A stretch of 64,000 nucleotides of DNA from Eopsaltria australis (GCA_034509425.1 JAVTVJ010000040.1:6745001-6809000), one strand, 5' to 3'; positions 52,827 through 64,000 are shown, counted from the stretch's first letter. A program made the numbers and translations. Notes: generated from the sequence alone by a model not told the origin.

Positions 52827-53880
52827 GTAAGAATTTTATATTAATCTCAGATAAAAGAACAATTAGCAATAGATCTGATCCCTGATAAGAACGGTACACA
52901 TTCATTTTTAATGCCAGTGATATGGTGGTAATGTGCAACTGTAGCAGACATGCTGAGGATCCATTTAGGGATGGTGGAATCTTTCTGTCAAAGGCAGATG
53001 TCAGCATCCAACTCACACATGGGTTCAGCTGGGAAGAGAACAAACACTGGAGGCACTAAGTATGGCACACAATTGGAGATAATTGCTTGTGATTCTAATG
53101 GGATGTATTGTTAAAGATGGTAGATAAGAGGTAAAAGGGATTTGATAGGTAAACTCTGCTCCTGGAGATGAAGGAAAGTTGTGAAGATGTTCCTCCTCAC
53201 ATCATATCCTTGTTTTCATCCTGGGAAAGTTCATGGTGCAGGAGTGAGGTGAGAAATAGACCAGAGGTACAGCTTTCATTTGATTCCTTCTATGTCAGAA
53301 CACATTTCAAAGATAAAAATGGGGAGACTAGCCCTATGGGTTACTAATGGGTGCCAGTAAACTGAACAGTTTCTAGAATGCTATTGAGAAAAGACTCACA
53401 GCTGTCTAACCTATGAAAAAGACTCATGTCAAGTGCTTTCTCAAGGACTTCATGGGCCATGCAGAAACTGGACTTGCCAAAGGCCATAGCCAGTAGGCAA
53501 TCAAACTGTTGTGGAGGATAGCAGCATTTACACATTGAGTTTATTAGCATGGATGTAGTCATAGTGTCCCTGTAACTTATGAATTCTGGACTGCCTCTTA
53601 CTTTCATCTCTCTACCATGCTGAGTCTTTGACACAGCATTTTATCCTTATGTGTTGACAAGAGGCATGAAATATTACTCTGAAATTCCATCTAGACTTAA
53701 GTATCGTATGTAGAAAGCATGCTTATTTCAGCTGCCCTTTTTAGGTTTATTACAGGAAAGCAGGTCTTGTGAATAATCTGTTTAACACATCGGTTCTTCA
53801 CAGCTGGCAGAGAAAGCTTTCTGGGTATTACTTACCAAGTATGGGATAATAACTTTAGCAGCATTTCATATTTTCTGTAG

Positions 53881-54029
53881 GATCCTGGGAATCTGAGACA
53901 ACAGCAGAGGATTCATTAAAGAAGACAAAAAGGATCCTAACAAAGACAACAGTCCGAACAATTTCTGCAGTTGTTGGAAACAGTGTGGCATGCACATTGA
54001 TTAGCTATATTAAAGACACTAATAAATAA
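53881..54029 (+). other. Candidate terminal exon (unidentified)
   Basis: The block follows a good acceptor (TTCATATTTTCTGTAG). Joined to 52760-52826 it continues the same frame for about 43 codons to a TAA at 54027-54029, with an AATAAA at 54021-54026 overlapping the stop. The putative tail is basic (SLKKTKRILTKTTVR) and then hydrophobic (ISAVVGNSVACTLISYI), a little like a membrane anchor. There is no family match and no firm upstream exon. This is inference from splice signals and phase alone. Confidence 0.27.
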
Positions 54030-54999
54030 CTTTATTTAAGGACTTGGAATTTCATCACCTCAAGACTCCAGTATGTTTCACACAGCAATTGGCAACTCTT
54101 TTCAAAACTACGAAATATTAAAAGTAATTACAAAAAAAAATTTAAAAGAAAAAAATTTAAAACTTTTAATAGGAATATATAATTCTCACTTATTGGTACC
54201 TGTGCCGCTCTGGAGCTAATCTGCACATATGATTGTAAGAGACCTACCTACAGAGTGACTGTGGTTTTGGTAGTAAAATACCTAGGCAGGTATCCTTTTT
54301 GTTCAGATAGAACCATTCAAATGGTGGTTGGATCCCTAACACTTCCAGCTACACAATGGCTTTAAAAATCACAGTCCCTAATGCTTGCTGAGTCTGCATT
54401 CATGTCTGAACAGATGAAACTGTCCTTGGATAGAAGAAACAATTGTCACAGTTCCTAAGCAAGTAAAAGGACAAAATTAGAAGGCTCATGTGGATAAACC
54501 TGCTTCATTACTGAGAAAATTCAATGTCAATTCACATTATGAGTATATCAGAAGTTAACTGATGAAAACTGTCTTCATCTACTCCTTCACCTCATGTTGG
54601 CTTTTCTGCAGTGCTCATGTTTGGCAGGATGCGTTACCCAGAAGCACCATCCATATAAGGAAGCTGGGAAAACAGTGTGGGTCATAGCATCCAGCACATA
54701 ATGCATTTTGTCATTATTTTGCTGATGTTCTGATATTTCAGGTGACCAGCCAATTATCATTAGCCTGTTGAAGCACAGATATTCAAGATCTTACCAAAGC
54801 CTATCTTTGTTCTTAAAAATTACTTAAGTGTCTAGAGTTACAACATAAAACCATAATTCGTTCCTTTGAAATAGCTTGATTTTGTACTCACTAGTATTCA
54901 GGCAATTCAACTGCATTTATTAAAAAAGGTTTAAAAGCAGGTGGAGGGGATGATTCATAAAGGATTTGCTTTGCCTTTCTAATTGAAAATTTCAATGCA
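54030..54999. other. Unassigned sequence
   Basis: No gene or repeat is recognised. Confidence 0.4.
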
Positions 55000-55420
55000 G
55001 TTAATACTTTCCACTTCTTGTCCACTCTAATCTTATTTATTGTGCCTCTGACATCTTCCATTATCCTTCCTTTAACTCGTTGTTTTAGATGAAACAGTTC
55101 TACTGCTTTAACACTGAAAATTACATTATTTCTGTGCTATCAGTGGCAGCTTCCTGTGCCTTTATATATACAAATTAAAGAGTGGATTATCATTAATTAT
55201 GCACTACAAATTTTCCTGGCAACAGTCTGAAAGTGACAAAACATTTGCTTTTGTCATAATTCTGTTAAGTGAACCCAAATTGAGCTGCTGAAATTTATGA
55301 CACTTATCTGTGTTTTTAATTTGCAACACAGGGTCAGGATCATGACAGTGATTTTATTTTATTTTGCACTTTATTTTCAGTGATCCTTGTAAGGATGTTA
55401 ATTAAATTGTTTGAACTAAA
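55000..55420. promoter_or_regulatory. Possible conserved regulatory block
   Basis: A non-repetitive AT-rich block with TTATCATTAATTATGCAC near 55190, and CATAATTCTGTTAAG and TTTAATTTGC words. It resembles conserved homeodomain-target DNA. Inference only. Confidence 0.25.
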
Positions 55421-56014
55421 CTGTTCTTATCATTCCAACAACCTATATTTATTCCATATTAAGGAGAAATTTCTTGTTAACATTACTTAATTTTCTAACG
55501 GATCAGTTTAATAATGGAAAATGCTCTACGCTAGGAAAGACAACTGCTTCAACCAGAATGATAATGAGTCAACTTTTCCTTAGAAAATGAAATTATATTT
55601 ACAGCATATTCAAAGAACAGTTAAGGGGAGTATTTGGAATTTTCGCATATGCACATCAGTTCTGGACATGGAAAATACTTTTCCGTTTATCAAGAATGCA
55701 ACTGAGGATTTTCCATCCCAGATGACATCTGCTGTAAACCCTGTCCACACTCCATATTTGGTGACAACACGCAACCAATAAGAACAAAATTATGAAAGAA
55801 ACAGTTAAAATAGTGCCTTATCTCAAGAGTATGACTAGTGTGCCCAGCAGAACCTGAGAGATGTGGTCTGGTTTGGCACTTGCCTGCCCTCATGTAAAGC
55901 TTTGCTCACCTAGATGGGAGCACATTTCAGTGCCACTTGTGGGAAGACACACAACCTGCCCTAAATGTTGCACAACCGGGGCCACTGAGAGTGAGGACTT
56001 GCAAAATTACCCAC
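55421..56014. other. Unassigned sequence
   Basis: No gene is recognised. The part from 55850 is slightly richer in G and C. Confidence 0.4.
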
Positions 56015-56120
56015 TGTGACATGGATAAAGAGAGGTGAAGTACAAAGAGCCCTTCACCTCCACAGGCAGCCTGAGATGGGCAGCCAGGATTTCACACAGC
56101 ATGCAGATTCCACTACACTC
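56015..56120 (+). mobile_element. MIR-like SINE remnant
   Basis: GACATGGATAAAGAGAGGTG then AAGTAC, followed by CACAGGCAGCC and GGGCAGCCAGGATTT, follows the order of the MIR core (gaaactgaggcacagagaggtgaagta...gcagagccaggattt). It is strongly diverged. A chance match is possible. Confidence 0.35.
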
Positions 56121-58764
56121 TCTACACATATATTTTTAGAAGTAGAGAAGAAAAAGCAAGGGCATTTTTAACCTATTCCCCATGTTCACTCTTACGCTAG
56201 CATGAGTTTTGGGTGCACTGACAAATGTTAGGTTAAGAAAGCTTGAATTATTTATACAGACATTATACATTGTGTAGCTATATTAATACCTATATATATT
56301 TCATCAAGGCAATTACTGAAGTGATAATATACATATAAAAATAGGCTAAAATACACTTGTATTATTATTCATTTATTAATATTATGCAATAAAAAATTAA
56401 AATTATATAATTTTAACAAATACAAATAAAAAACCCCAAACATTTTCTATTTTTATACATGAATTCATGAAACACAAGCTAGTAAATCTCATTCACAAAA
56501 ATACCAAATTCTGACAGAAACTTATGTATTTTTTGTAGGAAAGTATCTTTAATAAGTTTGAGTGTTATGCATGTTAGTTTTTCCCTCAAAATTACAAAAA
56601 ATCCTGCAAGCCCATCTTTCTGACCTGTGACTGTTTATGAGCTCCAGTGATTGTAATGTTTTGCTCTTAATTAGATGAACAAAAGAGTAAATTAAGAAAA
56701 TTATGTATTACTAAAAAACAAGAAAGTAAAATTAATAACAATTGAGACAGAATGTTCGTGTTAATGTGTGCTCTACAGGAATCAGAGATCACTAAACTTT
56801 TATAATATAAAAAGGGGAAAACAGCATTAAATCATCTTCATGTTTTCCATTTCTTTATGCAGTACTTTTAGGTGTCACAATAAAATATATTTGATATATT
56901 TTTAATTTGGCATACAAAAATCAATGAACCTGTCTGGATCATTGACCTCTCACCTTGGATTCTTATTTCTGAACACTGACAAAATAAATTAAAGCATTTC
57001 TGGCTGGTAAATGGTAACAGTCCTTAATAACCCTAACAATTAGGGTTGCAGCTCCTGTGCAGAAGTAGGAGACATCCAGTTTCTACAAGGGAGTTTAAAA
57101 CATTCTTTGCCCTCTCCATACTCCCTAGCATCTTAATTTCATATTTTCTATTGGTACTTTCAAGTTGTTCTGTCATTTTAACTTTCAGTACTTGAGGCTA
57201 GAAATAGAATAATACATTAACAAAATGCATAAGTGTTTCATGAAATGGTCAGATGCTAGTTAATGGTCTTTGGCACAGAACACTCCTTTTTCCACTGAAC
57301 TACAAAATTCTACCTAGATTCTGTTTATAGAAATGTAATGCACTTTCTCTTTTTTTTTTTCCTCCCACAGCAATAGTAATTTTACTTTGATCTCATAGCA
57401 GCCAAACTATTAAATGTAAGCATGCTCATAAGCAAGGTACAAGGCAGGCACAGCCTATGATTTCTAGTAGAAGGTCATAACCCAGATTTTTTTTTTAAAT
57501 AACTATTACAATGAGGAACAGAGTATAGCCACAAAAGGAATAGTTATAATTTATGCCTGACTTACTTCAGCAGAATATAGTTTATTTATAAACTGCTTAT
57601 GGCAAACTCTGTATGCCCCTGTTCTATGCATGTGCTGAACTGTCTTCTGGTAAATTATTTAAATTACACCTAGCAGTAATTCCTGAGGACTTTCATACTT
57701 CATTTTCTCTATTAATGTAACAGGGAAAAGCTGCTTTGCAAGGATTGCTCTAAATTCCCAGAGTGTGAGTTCCAAACTCTGTATGTGTTGCATTATGCCT
57801 GTCAAAAAACTTGTCTTCTCCTGAAATTTATTACTGAAGTCTCTCCACTAGAACTACTCATTGAAGCCTTACGGAAAGCTCATACATGATTTAAGAAGCT
57901 AACAGCACTGAAAGAAATAGGTCAGGTAAAAAAACCCTGAATTTAAGCTACCTTCACTTATTACTTATGCAAGATTATGCATAATTTAGCACACTGCTGA
58001 ATATGCAAGGGCAGAATAATTGTTTACCAAAATATTTACTCTGTGTTCGTACCTGTGTTTTAGTGAGATAAGGTGATTTCTCAGCCCTTGCTAATCACTT
58101 TAGAATTAGAAAAGGATTAAATAAGTTTTTGATTATGCTGATAACTGCATGACATTATATGTAAACAAAACACATGTTTAACAACCTTTCTAAAGAGGAT
58201 ACCTGGTACATTAGACATATCAGGTTGTTGAGAGTGGGAAGTTTAACCTTTTTGAGAGGACTACCTCCCTTTTGTATTACATGTTTAACCCTTCACAAAC
58301 ACAGGTGTGAAGGAATATAACAATGAGTGTAATGTCCCAGTCCTACCAGCAACCATCCCCACCAAGAGTGCTCTCCCAATTTTCTAAAAACCAGACAAGA
58401 ATTTTGAGGGGGATAGTTTTCAAAACTGAAACATACATAAAAGTGTAGCTCTTGCATTACTTGACACATAAGTGTTTAACAACTCATTGTCAAAAAACCT
58501 TTGAGAACAAACCTGTTTAAAAAAAATGCTACTTTTAGCTTTATGCTTCAGAAAATACCTGTGTTTCTAAAAACTAATGTATAGTATGTGAATATGGATG
58601 ATTGTGACAAAAGTGATAGCTTATTAAAGGCTCTATACAACTTCCCTTCATGTTAAAATAAGATTAGAAAAGACAGACACTCATGTGAAAATGATTATTT
58701 TATTTGTAATGTGCATTGCAAATGTAATAGCTTTGCAGTTTTAAAGTTGAAGAAGCATTACAAA
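56121..58764. other. Gene-free, very AT-rich stretch
   Basis: Between 56270 and 56480 the sequence is almost all A and T. T runs lie near 57350 and 57488. No gene or recent repeat is recognised. Confidence 0.5.
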
Positions 58765-58765
58765 T

Positions 58766-59392
58766 ATGCACTTCCAGCCCAGAAAGCCAATTGTATCCTG
58801 GGCTGCACCTAAAGCAGCGGGGCCAGCAGGGAGAGGGAGGGGATTCTGCTCCTCTACTCCACTGCGACCCCACCTGCAGTGCAGTGTCTGCCTTTGGGGT
58901 CTCCAGCACAGGAAAGGCTTGGACCTGCTTGAGAGAGTCCAGAACAGGGCCACAAAGATGATCACAGGGCTGGAAGCTCTCCTGTGAAGACAGGCTGAGA
59001 GACATGGGGCTGTTCAGCCTGAAAAAGAGAAGGCTTTGGGGTGCCCTAATGGCAACTTTCCACTAGCTGAAGGAAGTCCACAAGAAAGCGGGAGAGGGAC
59101 TTTTTGCCAGGGCATGCAGTGAGAAAACAAGGTGGGGATGGAATAAAACTGAAAGAGGGCAGCTTTAGATTAGATGTAAGGAACAACTTCTTCACTAAGA
59201 GAATGGTTAGGCACCAGAAGAGGTTGCCCAGAGAAGTTGTGGATACTCCATCCCTGGAAGTGTTTAATATCAGGTTGAATGGGAATTTGAGCAACTTGGT
59301 CTAGTAGAAGGTGTCCCTGCCCACGGCAGGGAGTGTTGGAACTAGATAATCCTTTAGGTCTCTTCTGACCCAAACCATTCTATAACTCTGTT
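58766..59392 (+). mobile_element. CR1 LINE, 5'-truncated, with ORF2 C-terminal remains
   Basis: It begins ATGCACTTCCAGCCCAGAAA and ends ACCATTCTATAACTCTG, the typical CR1 3' terminus. Two stretches still read as the ORF2 reverse-transcriptase C-terminus: 58856-58987 includes DLLERVQNRATKMI, and 59104-59304 includes KLKEGSFRLDVRNNFF and LPREVVDTPSLEVF and ends LSNLV-stop. A stop and frame changes between 58985 and 59104 show it is dead. After the stop come about 90 bp of 3' UTR. CR1 copies insert by target-primed reverse transcription and are usually cut short at the 5' end, as here. Confidence 0.92.
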
Positions 59393-61486
59393 AATGTTGT
59401 TCACACATTTAACTCTTCATCATTACTTTTCTAATAACAGACATTATTATACATATCATCTTTAATCACAGGTAGGATTTTCTCACCTACCAAACTCATG
59501 ACATCTAGAGTACCATTTGAAAAATTATGCTCTTCCTGTGATCAGAGAGCAAAATTGCAAAAGGAAGGAACACCAATAAAGGGGATTTTCACTCAAGGAA
59601 GATTCCCCTGGTAGGATATATTTTGTACTATACAGAAACAGACATTTTTGTTTATAGGAGAATGAATAACTAGATCCACTCTGCATTCCAGGCTACTTGT
59701 TTCTTCAGTGTAGGCATGGCTTTATTTTAAAATTAACTTGAAAAGCTTAAAGCAAACCATAGGATTTCTCACTTCAAACAATCTTCTTTAAGATTGTTCC
59801 AAAAAGGAACATTAGACTTGCTTAAATCTTTATGTTTGCTACTTAAAAGCTTAAAAATAATTTGTCCCACATACAAAGCTAAAAGAGAAGACCTTTTCTG
59901 GATTTAATCATCTGAAAAAAAATTCAAAGCTGAATAAATATTATAGCAAAAGCCAGTAAACATATTCACCTTATGCCTGTCTGCAGTCGGAAAGCCTATT
60001 CATGTTTTGTCCCTTTAAATTCTTCAGAGATGAGTTACACATGTGGGATAACTTTCATTACTGTACTGCTGCTAGTATTTAAAATTAAAATCTATGCAGT
60101 ACTGTCAATGTAATTAGGAAAGTTCATTTTTCCTCTTTGACTAGAAAGAAGACTGTTTCCTTAACAGTGTCTCAAAGACCTGATGAAGGCAAGAAATTTT
60201 GCACGTTAGAGATCGAACCAAATATGTATTTTGAGGTTGAAAGTCAGCAGAAGAGCCTCAAAAGAACAAAAATACTGCTTTGAGCCACAGTAGATATAAA
60301 CAGCCTAGGTGAAAGGCAAAATCCATCTTACTGATTGAGAATTCAGCAAGAATTCTCCCTTTCCTTGGGTGGTCTTATTTTTGTTAGTGTCCAAGATTAA
60401 ATTGTGGTGGAAAGACTTCCACTCTTAAATCTTCACCCTTAACTCTGAGGTGACCTGCAAAGAATAAACATCAAAAATCCCTCATCATCTTACTTATAAA
60501 AAAATTTCACTGCAATTAAGTTTGCTTATTTATCCCAGACATTCACATCAAATGAGTTCATATTTCTCCTTGTAGTCTTCAAAGACAGTTTTACTCTGCT
60601 CTGTCCTTCAGCTTTTCTTTCCTCAGATGTATACAAGACCTACCTGTAATACTTGGTTGGATCATGAACTTTTTAAGTTTGTTAATTTTCAAAGCAATGC
60701 TTGGACATACATCTATCCTACCTGTTCTACCAGCTCTTGTAAAGCATTCAAAGATGTTCTGAAGGGAACAACCATCCTTATCAGCAACAAAGAACCATCA
60801 TTGGCATAATTCTGTGTCTTCTTCTGAGGCCTGGTCATTCAAGTACTGCTCATCGTCACATGGACTCTCCTTGAAGCAGCAGAGCTGAAGTTCTTGGTAT
60901 CTTCTCAGTGTGAGATCAAGCTAAATTAGCATTTGGACTTTATCATATATGAAGCTTTCCAATGACTAGAAATGTCCATATATTAAGAAGCTTTAAATCA
61001 CCCAGCTGAGAGGCTGAGAAGTCTTCTTAGAGTTTTCAAAGGGAGGAAAAAAAATCAACTTTAAATAGCATGTCCTGGGGCTCAGGGGGATAAGATTAAT
61101 AAAACCATAAACACTCTTGCAATAATAGGGATTCAGTTGGTGCAAAACCGCATGAGCACTGCCTCCCACAGCTTGTGTCAGTTCTGGTCTGTTGAATGAA
61201 GAGTGGGAGAACACAATTTACAACAGGCTGAGAGAGACTGAGTGGTGGCAATTACTCTTCTTACAGTGCAAGACTAGCAAACAGGGCTTGAAGATACTTG
61301 TCCCTATCTGCCACCCCAATTCAAAAAGTGAGTCAAAGGCCTTTAAGATACCTTGTGCCCAAATGCCTCAACTTCAAGGCTGGATACACGAGAGCTGCCT
61401 TCCTGATCTGGTTTGGTTGCAGGAGCAAGCTCAATTTCTCACTCCAGAGACAGATTTTGCTGGGGCAGACTAAATATGATTGATGT
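59393..61486. other. Gene-free stretch between transposons
   Basis: No gene or repeat is recognised. A plus frame at 61192-61473 has no splice or start context. Confidence 0.45.
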
Positions 61487-61545
61487 GTGTCCAACAAGCA
61501 ACGAAGGTGCTCTTTGGTGAAGGGTGTAGAAAACAAGTGTTGTGA
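61487..61545 (+). mobile_element. CR1 fragment, 5' piece (split by LTR)
   Basis: The words GTGTCCAACAAGCAACGAAG and GGTGAAGGGTGTAGAAAAC have the order of the CR1 'gtccaaagaagggcaacgaag...ggtctagaaaac' region. They continue directly, after removing the LTR and one TTGTGA copy, into GAAGAAGCTGAGGCTGC at 62112 onward. The left edge is uncertain. Confidence 0.6.
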
Positions 61546-62116
61546 TGTTGCGTTCTCAGCTTCGGTCCCACCCTGGTACCGGCAGCGGAGTCCCAGCGCT
61601 ACCCTAGGAAGTCGTTTGCAATCTGGAAGACTTCCTCGGAGTGCTGACAACGGGCACAGCGTTTCGGTCCGGGAAGATGTTGCCCCCGGAGCTTGATGAG
61701 ACTGCAAAGAACTACCAGAGAAGGAGGTCTCTTGGTATGTGATTTCAGTAGGTTTATTGCCTCCAAAGGGAGCACATGGACCAAGAGCCAAGAACAGCTT
61801 ATTACATCGGTATTTAAGGGAGGAACAACCTCCAATCAACTGAGGGCTCAGGGCAGTACAGGGGAGGGGCTAGGGTACATAGTCGAATAGGGTTTAGGGA
61901 GGGGAGTGGGGCAGAGAGAACAACGAATGAACTATGGAGCGACAGGGAATTTCCCGGAACGGGAATACATAACAGACAATTCCAGTAACCAATAGCAGGA
62001 GCTTGGGTCCGTGGATTGGTGGACCAACTGCTGTCCCTGGGAACTCCAGGGGGAAACCCTCTGTCCGTGGAACCTGTCCGGAAGTCCTCTGGTTCCAAAC
62101 CACCGCAACATTGTGA
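61540..62116 (-). mobile_element. Solo LTR, ERVK type, with 6-bp target duplication
   Basis: The LTR is 61546-62110 (565 bp). Read on the minus strand it starts TGTTGCGGTGG and ends GAACGCAACA. TTGTGA flanks it exactly on both sides (61540-61545 and 62111-62116); a 6-bp duplication is usual for class II (ERVK) elements. On the minus strand a TATA-like TTAAATA lies at 61811-61817 and an AATAAA at 61753-61758, the normal spacing for promoter and poly-A signal. Many CpGs and intact ends point to a fairly recent insertion. No viral coding sequence remains. A G-quadruplex motif with GGGTTTAGGG lies at 61890-61911 on the plus strand. Confidence 0.88.
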
Positions 62117-62463
62117 GAAGAAGCTGAGGCTGCTTAGCCTGGAAAAAAGCAGGCTCAGAGGGGAATCTTATCAAGGAGGTTGAGATGAGGTGGGGGTTGG
62201 TCTCTTCTCCCAAGAAACAAGTGATAGGACAAAAGGAAATGGCCTCAAGTTGCATCAGGGGAGGTTAAGACTGGATATTGGGAGATATTTCTTCTACTGA
62301 AAAGATTGTCAATCATTGGAACAGATTGGCCAGGAAAGTGGTGGAGTCACCATCACGGGAGGTATTTAAAAGGTGTGTAGGCATGACATTTAGAGACAAG
62401 GTTTAGTTAACTGTTGGACTTGATGATTCTCAAGGTCTTTTTCAACCTAAATGGTTCTAAAAC
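62117..62463 (+). mobile_element. CR1 LINE 3' end (3' piece, split by LTR)
   Basis: It continues the fragment at 61487-61545. CTTAGCCTGGAAAAAAGCAG, then GGCCTCAAGTTGCATCAGGG, GGCCAGGAAAGTGGTGGAG and GGACTTGATGATTCTCAAGG end in AACCTAAATGGTTCTAAAAC, a CR1 3' terminus of a family different from the copy at 58766. The frame is broken. The LTR lies inside this copy, so the CR1 is older than the LTR. Confidence 0.85.
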
Positions 62464-62759
62464 TGCTCTGGAAAACTTGGGGAGTGGGAGGGAAGTATGG
62501 CATAAACCTTGTCTCATTGTCAGGATGTATTTTAAGAGTCCATGACAAAGCTCAAGTGCTCCTGCAGACACAGCAGTCCATTGAAGAGGATGTTTCACCC
62601 CTCACTTGGGTTCTGCCAGGAGACTGTGCTTGTTCAGTGTTGAGGCATTGGAGGGACCTGCACAGAGGGTGAAAGCCACTGCAGGATGTAGCCTTCAGCT
62701 GGCTGGGCTGTTGTGCCCAGTAACAGGAGGTGTAGGCAGCAACACGAATAATCCTGAGT
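62464..62759. other. Unassigned sequence between CR1 copies
   Basis: Somewhat richer in G and C. No gene or repeat is recognised. Confidence 0.4.
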
Positions 62760-63220
62760 CACAGAATCACAGAATCACAGAATATGCTGTTGGAAACAAC
62801 CCATGAGGATCATTGAGTCCAACTCCTGATCCTACACAGGACACCCCAAGAGTCACACCATGTGCCTGAGAACACTTCTTGAGCTCTGTCAGGCTGGTGC
62901 TGTGACCATTTCCCTGGGGAGCCTCAGGGGGAAGAATTAGAATTTTTCTAATATCCAGCCTGAACCTCCCCTGACACAGCTTCAGGGCATTTGTGTTGTA
63001 GTCAGTACAGTAGCTCTTGGCCCCCTTCCCCCTCCCGTCTCCCCACCGACTCGTGTTAATGTCAATCAGCTTTGTCTCTACCCCTACATGCCCCCTACTC
63101 GTTTGCTTGTGTCCTGTCACTGGTCACTGTAGATAGAGAAGAGATCAGTGTCTGCACTCCTCTTCCACTTGTGAGGAAGCTGTAGACTGCAATGAGGTGT
63201 TCCCTCAGCCTCCTCCAGTT
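62760..63220 (-). mobile_element. CR1 LINE, CR1-X-like, 5'-truncated
   Basis: On the plus strand it opens with three CACAGAAT units, the 3' tail repeat in complement, then TTGAGTCCAACTCCTGATCC and ACACCATGTGCCTGAGAAC. It ends with GAGGAAGCTGTAGACTGCAA and CCTCAGCCTCCTCCAG. On the minus strand a frame still reads LKLCQGRFRLDIRK, the ORF2 C-terminal region. It shares its 3' tail form with the SINE at 17987-18136. A 110-bp foreign block interrupts it (62997-63106). Confidence 0.9.
62991..63112. mobile_element. 110-bp insertion in CR1 with 6-bp duplication
   Basis: Where the CR1 consensus runs from GCTTCAGG into GTCCTGTCACTGG within about 15 bases, this copy has about 110 extra bp (62997-63106). 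TTGTGT stands at both edges (62991-62996 and 63107-63112). The insert begins TGTAGTCAG and ends CGTTTGC, is C-rich in the middle (CCCCCTTCCCCCTCCC) and contains CpGs. It is too short for a normal LTR and matches no family I know. Confidence 0.5.
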
Positions 63221-64000
63221 CTGTGTATTAAATAGTGTCTTGTATAAAAATAATTATTCTTGTACGTTATATAAAGTATGCACTTACTCCAGTCCTTATC
63301 TTTGAAATCAGAGCTCTTGAGCACTGTATGCAAACCCAAGCATATACATCCTGCCTGCAACCTTACCTGAACAGTCTGGGCTTGTTTGGCATTGTATTAA
63401 TTTCAATATGTCTTGAGGACTGGCCTTTATTATATTAATGGTTTTCACATCATTCCTCATTTTTAACCTTCCCTGGATTAGATCAAAGTATTTAACACTC
63501 CAGGTGCTGCATAAATTTTCTGGAGTCCTATTCAAAAGAATAGATTATGAAGTACACTGCAACACAAGTTTGCATTTAAGTATTCCTAATCCTGCGTCTA
63601 ACCCTGGGAAATTATTAAGTAACTATGTAATCTCTGTGCGATATTACCACAATCCTCCAGGAGCACTGATTCCACCAGACAACATTTTTAAGGAAAGACA
63701 TATGCAGCCCCATTGCTCTTCATACATATATGTATGTAAAACCAAAGGTTACCAGAACACAAACGCAATAAACAAAAAACTGGAGTATTTATCTCTGGTG
63801 GGCACTAAGCAGTAGACTCTGCTATTCCCCTCTTCCCTAAAACAGTTATTAATTAATGAAGCTATTGCTTTCACAGGGATATAGTTGTTGGGAAAAGAAA
63901 AAGTCCCTTTTCTAGCACTTATCAGGGCTAGGGGGAGGAAGTAAGGCATGAAGATAACAGTTTGCATGTTACCCATATAGTGTTCAGTTTTGCTGCATTA
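63221..64000. other. Gene-free stretch at window end
   Basis: No gene or repeat is recognised. The two largest frames (plus 63438-63815 and minus 63749-63976) overlap on opposite strands and have no supporting signals. Confidence 0.45.

Noticed and set aside
61333..61839. 168-codon minus-strand frame
   Set aside because: It crosses the LTR boundary and matches no known family; a chance open frame in GC-richer LTR DNA.
1..64000. Search for CRISPR arrays, operons or phage-like modules
   Set aside because: The window is vertebrate in character; no regularly spaced repeats or dense coding arrays are present.

Overview
The window looks like about 64 kb of AT-rich, gene-poor DNA from a bird, most likely a passerine. 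The evidence is the repeat content: three recognisable CR1 LINE 3' ends, two older CR1-like remnants, a tRNA-headed SINE with a CR1-type tail that matches the zebra finch TguSINE1 class, and solo LTRs of the ERVL and ERVK type. No convincing protein-coding gene is visible. Open frames are short, overlap on both strands and mostly end at random. There is no tRNA or rRNA gene, no CRISPR array, and nothing operon-like or prokaryotic.

Layout. 1-13.5 kb: mostly unique sequence, with one candidate minus-strand exon (278-366), a G15 tract with a G-quadruplex motif (4800-4828) and a TAAT-rich block that resembles conserved regulatory DNA (about 3765-4270). 13.5-17.2 kb: a palindromic octamer site (13597-13610) and a perfect 130-bp GGAAA microsatellite (15357-15486). 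17.2-18.2 kb: a solo ERVL-type LTR with a 5-bp duplication, followed by the TguSINE1-like element. 21.7-23.1 kb: a strand-asymmetric A/C tract and a tentative LTR-like element. 23-58 kb: a long repeat-poor stretch with decayed CR1 remnants near 38.7 and 48.0 kb, a MIR-like remnant near 56.0 kb, several blocks that look like regulatory DNA, and two weak candidate exons at 52760-52826 and 53881-54029 whose open frames join in phase.

58.7-63.3 kb is a transposon cluster. It holds a CR1 with remains of the ORF2 C-terminus, a second CR1 split by a complete 565-bp ERVK-type solo LTR with a perfect TTGTGA duplication, and a minus-strand CR1 that carries a 110-bp insert flanked by TTGTGT.

There are no genes here to assemble into a pathway. 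The window is best read as intergenic or deep intronic sequence. All family names come from recognising consensus features by eye; no search was run. Nothing seen supports a new molecular system. The items most worth checking are the candidate exons, the two small unclassified insertions and the regulatory-looking blocks.
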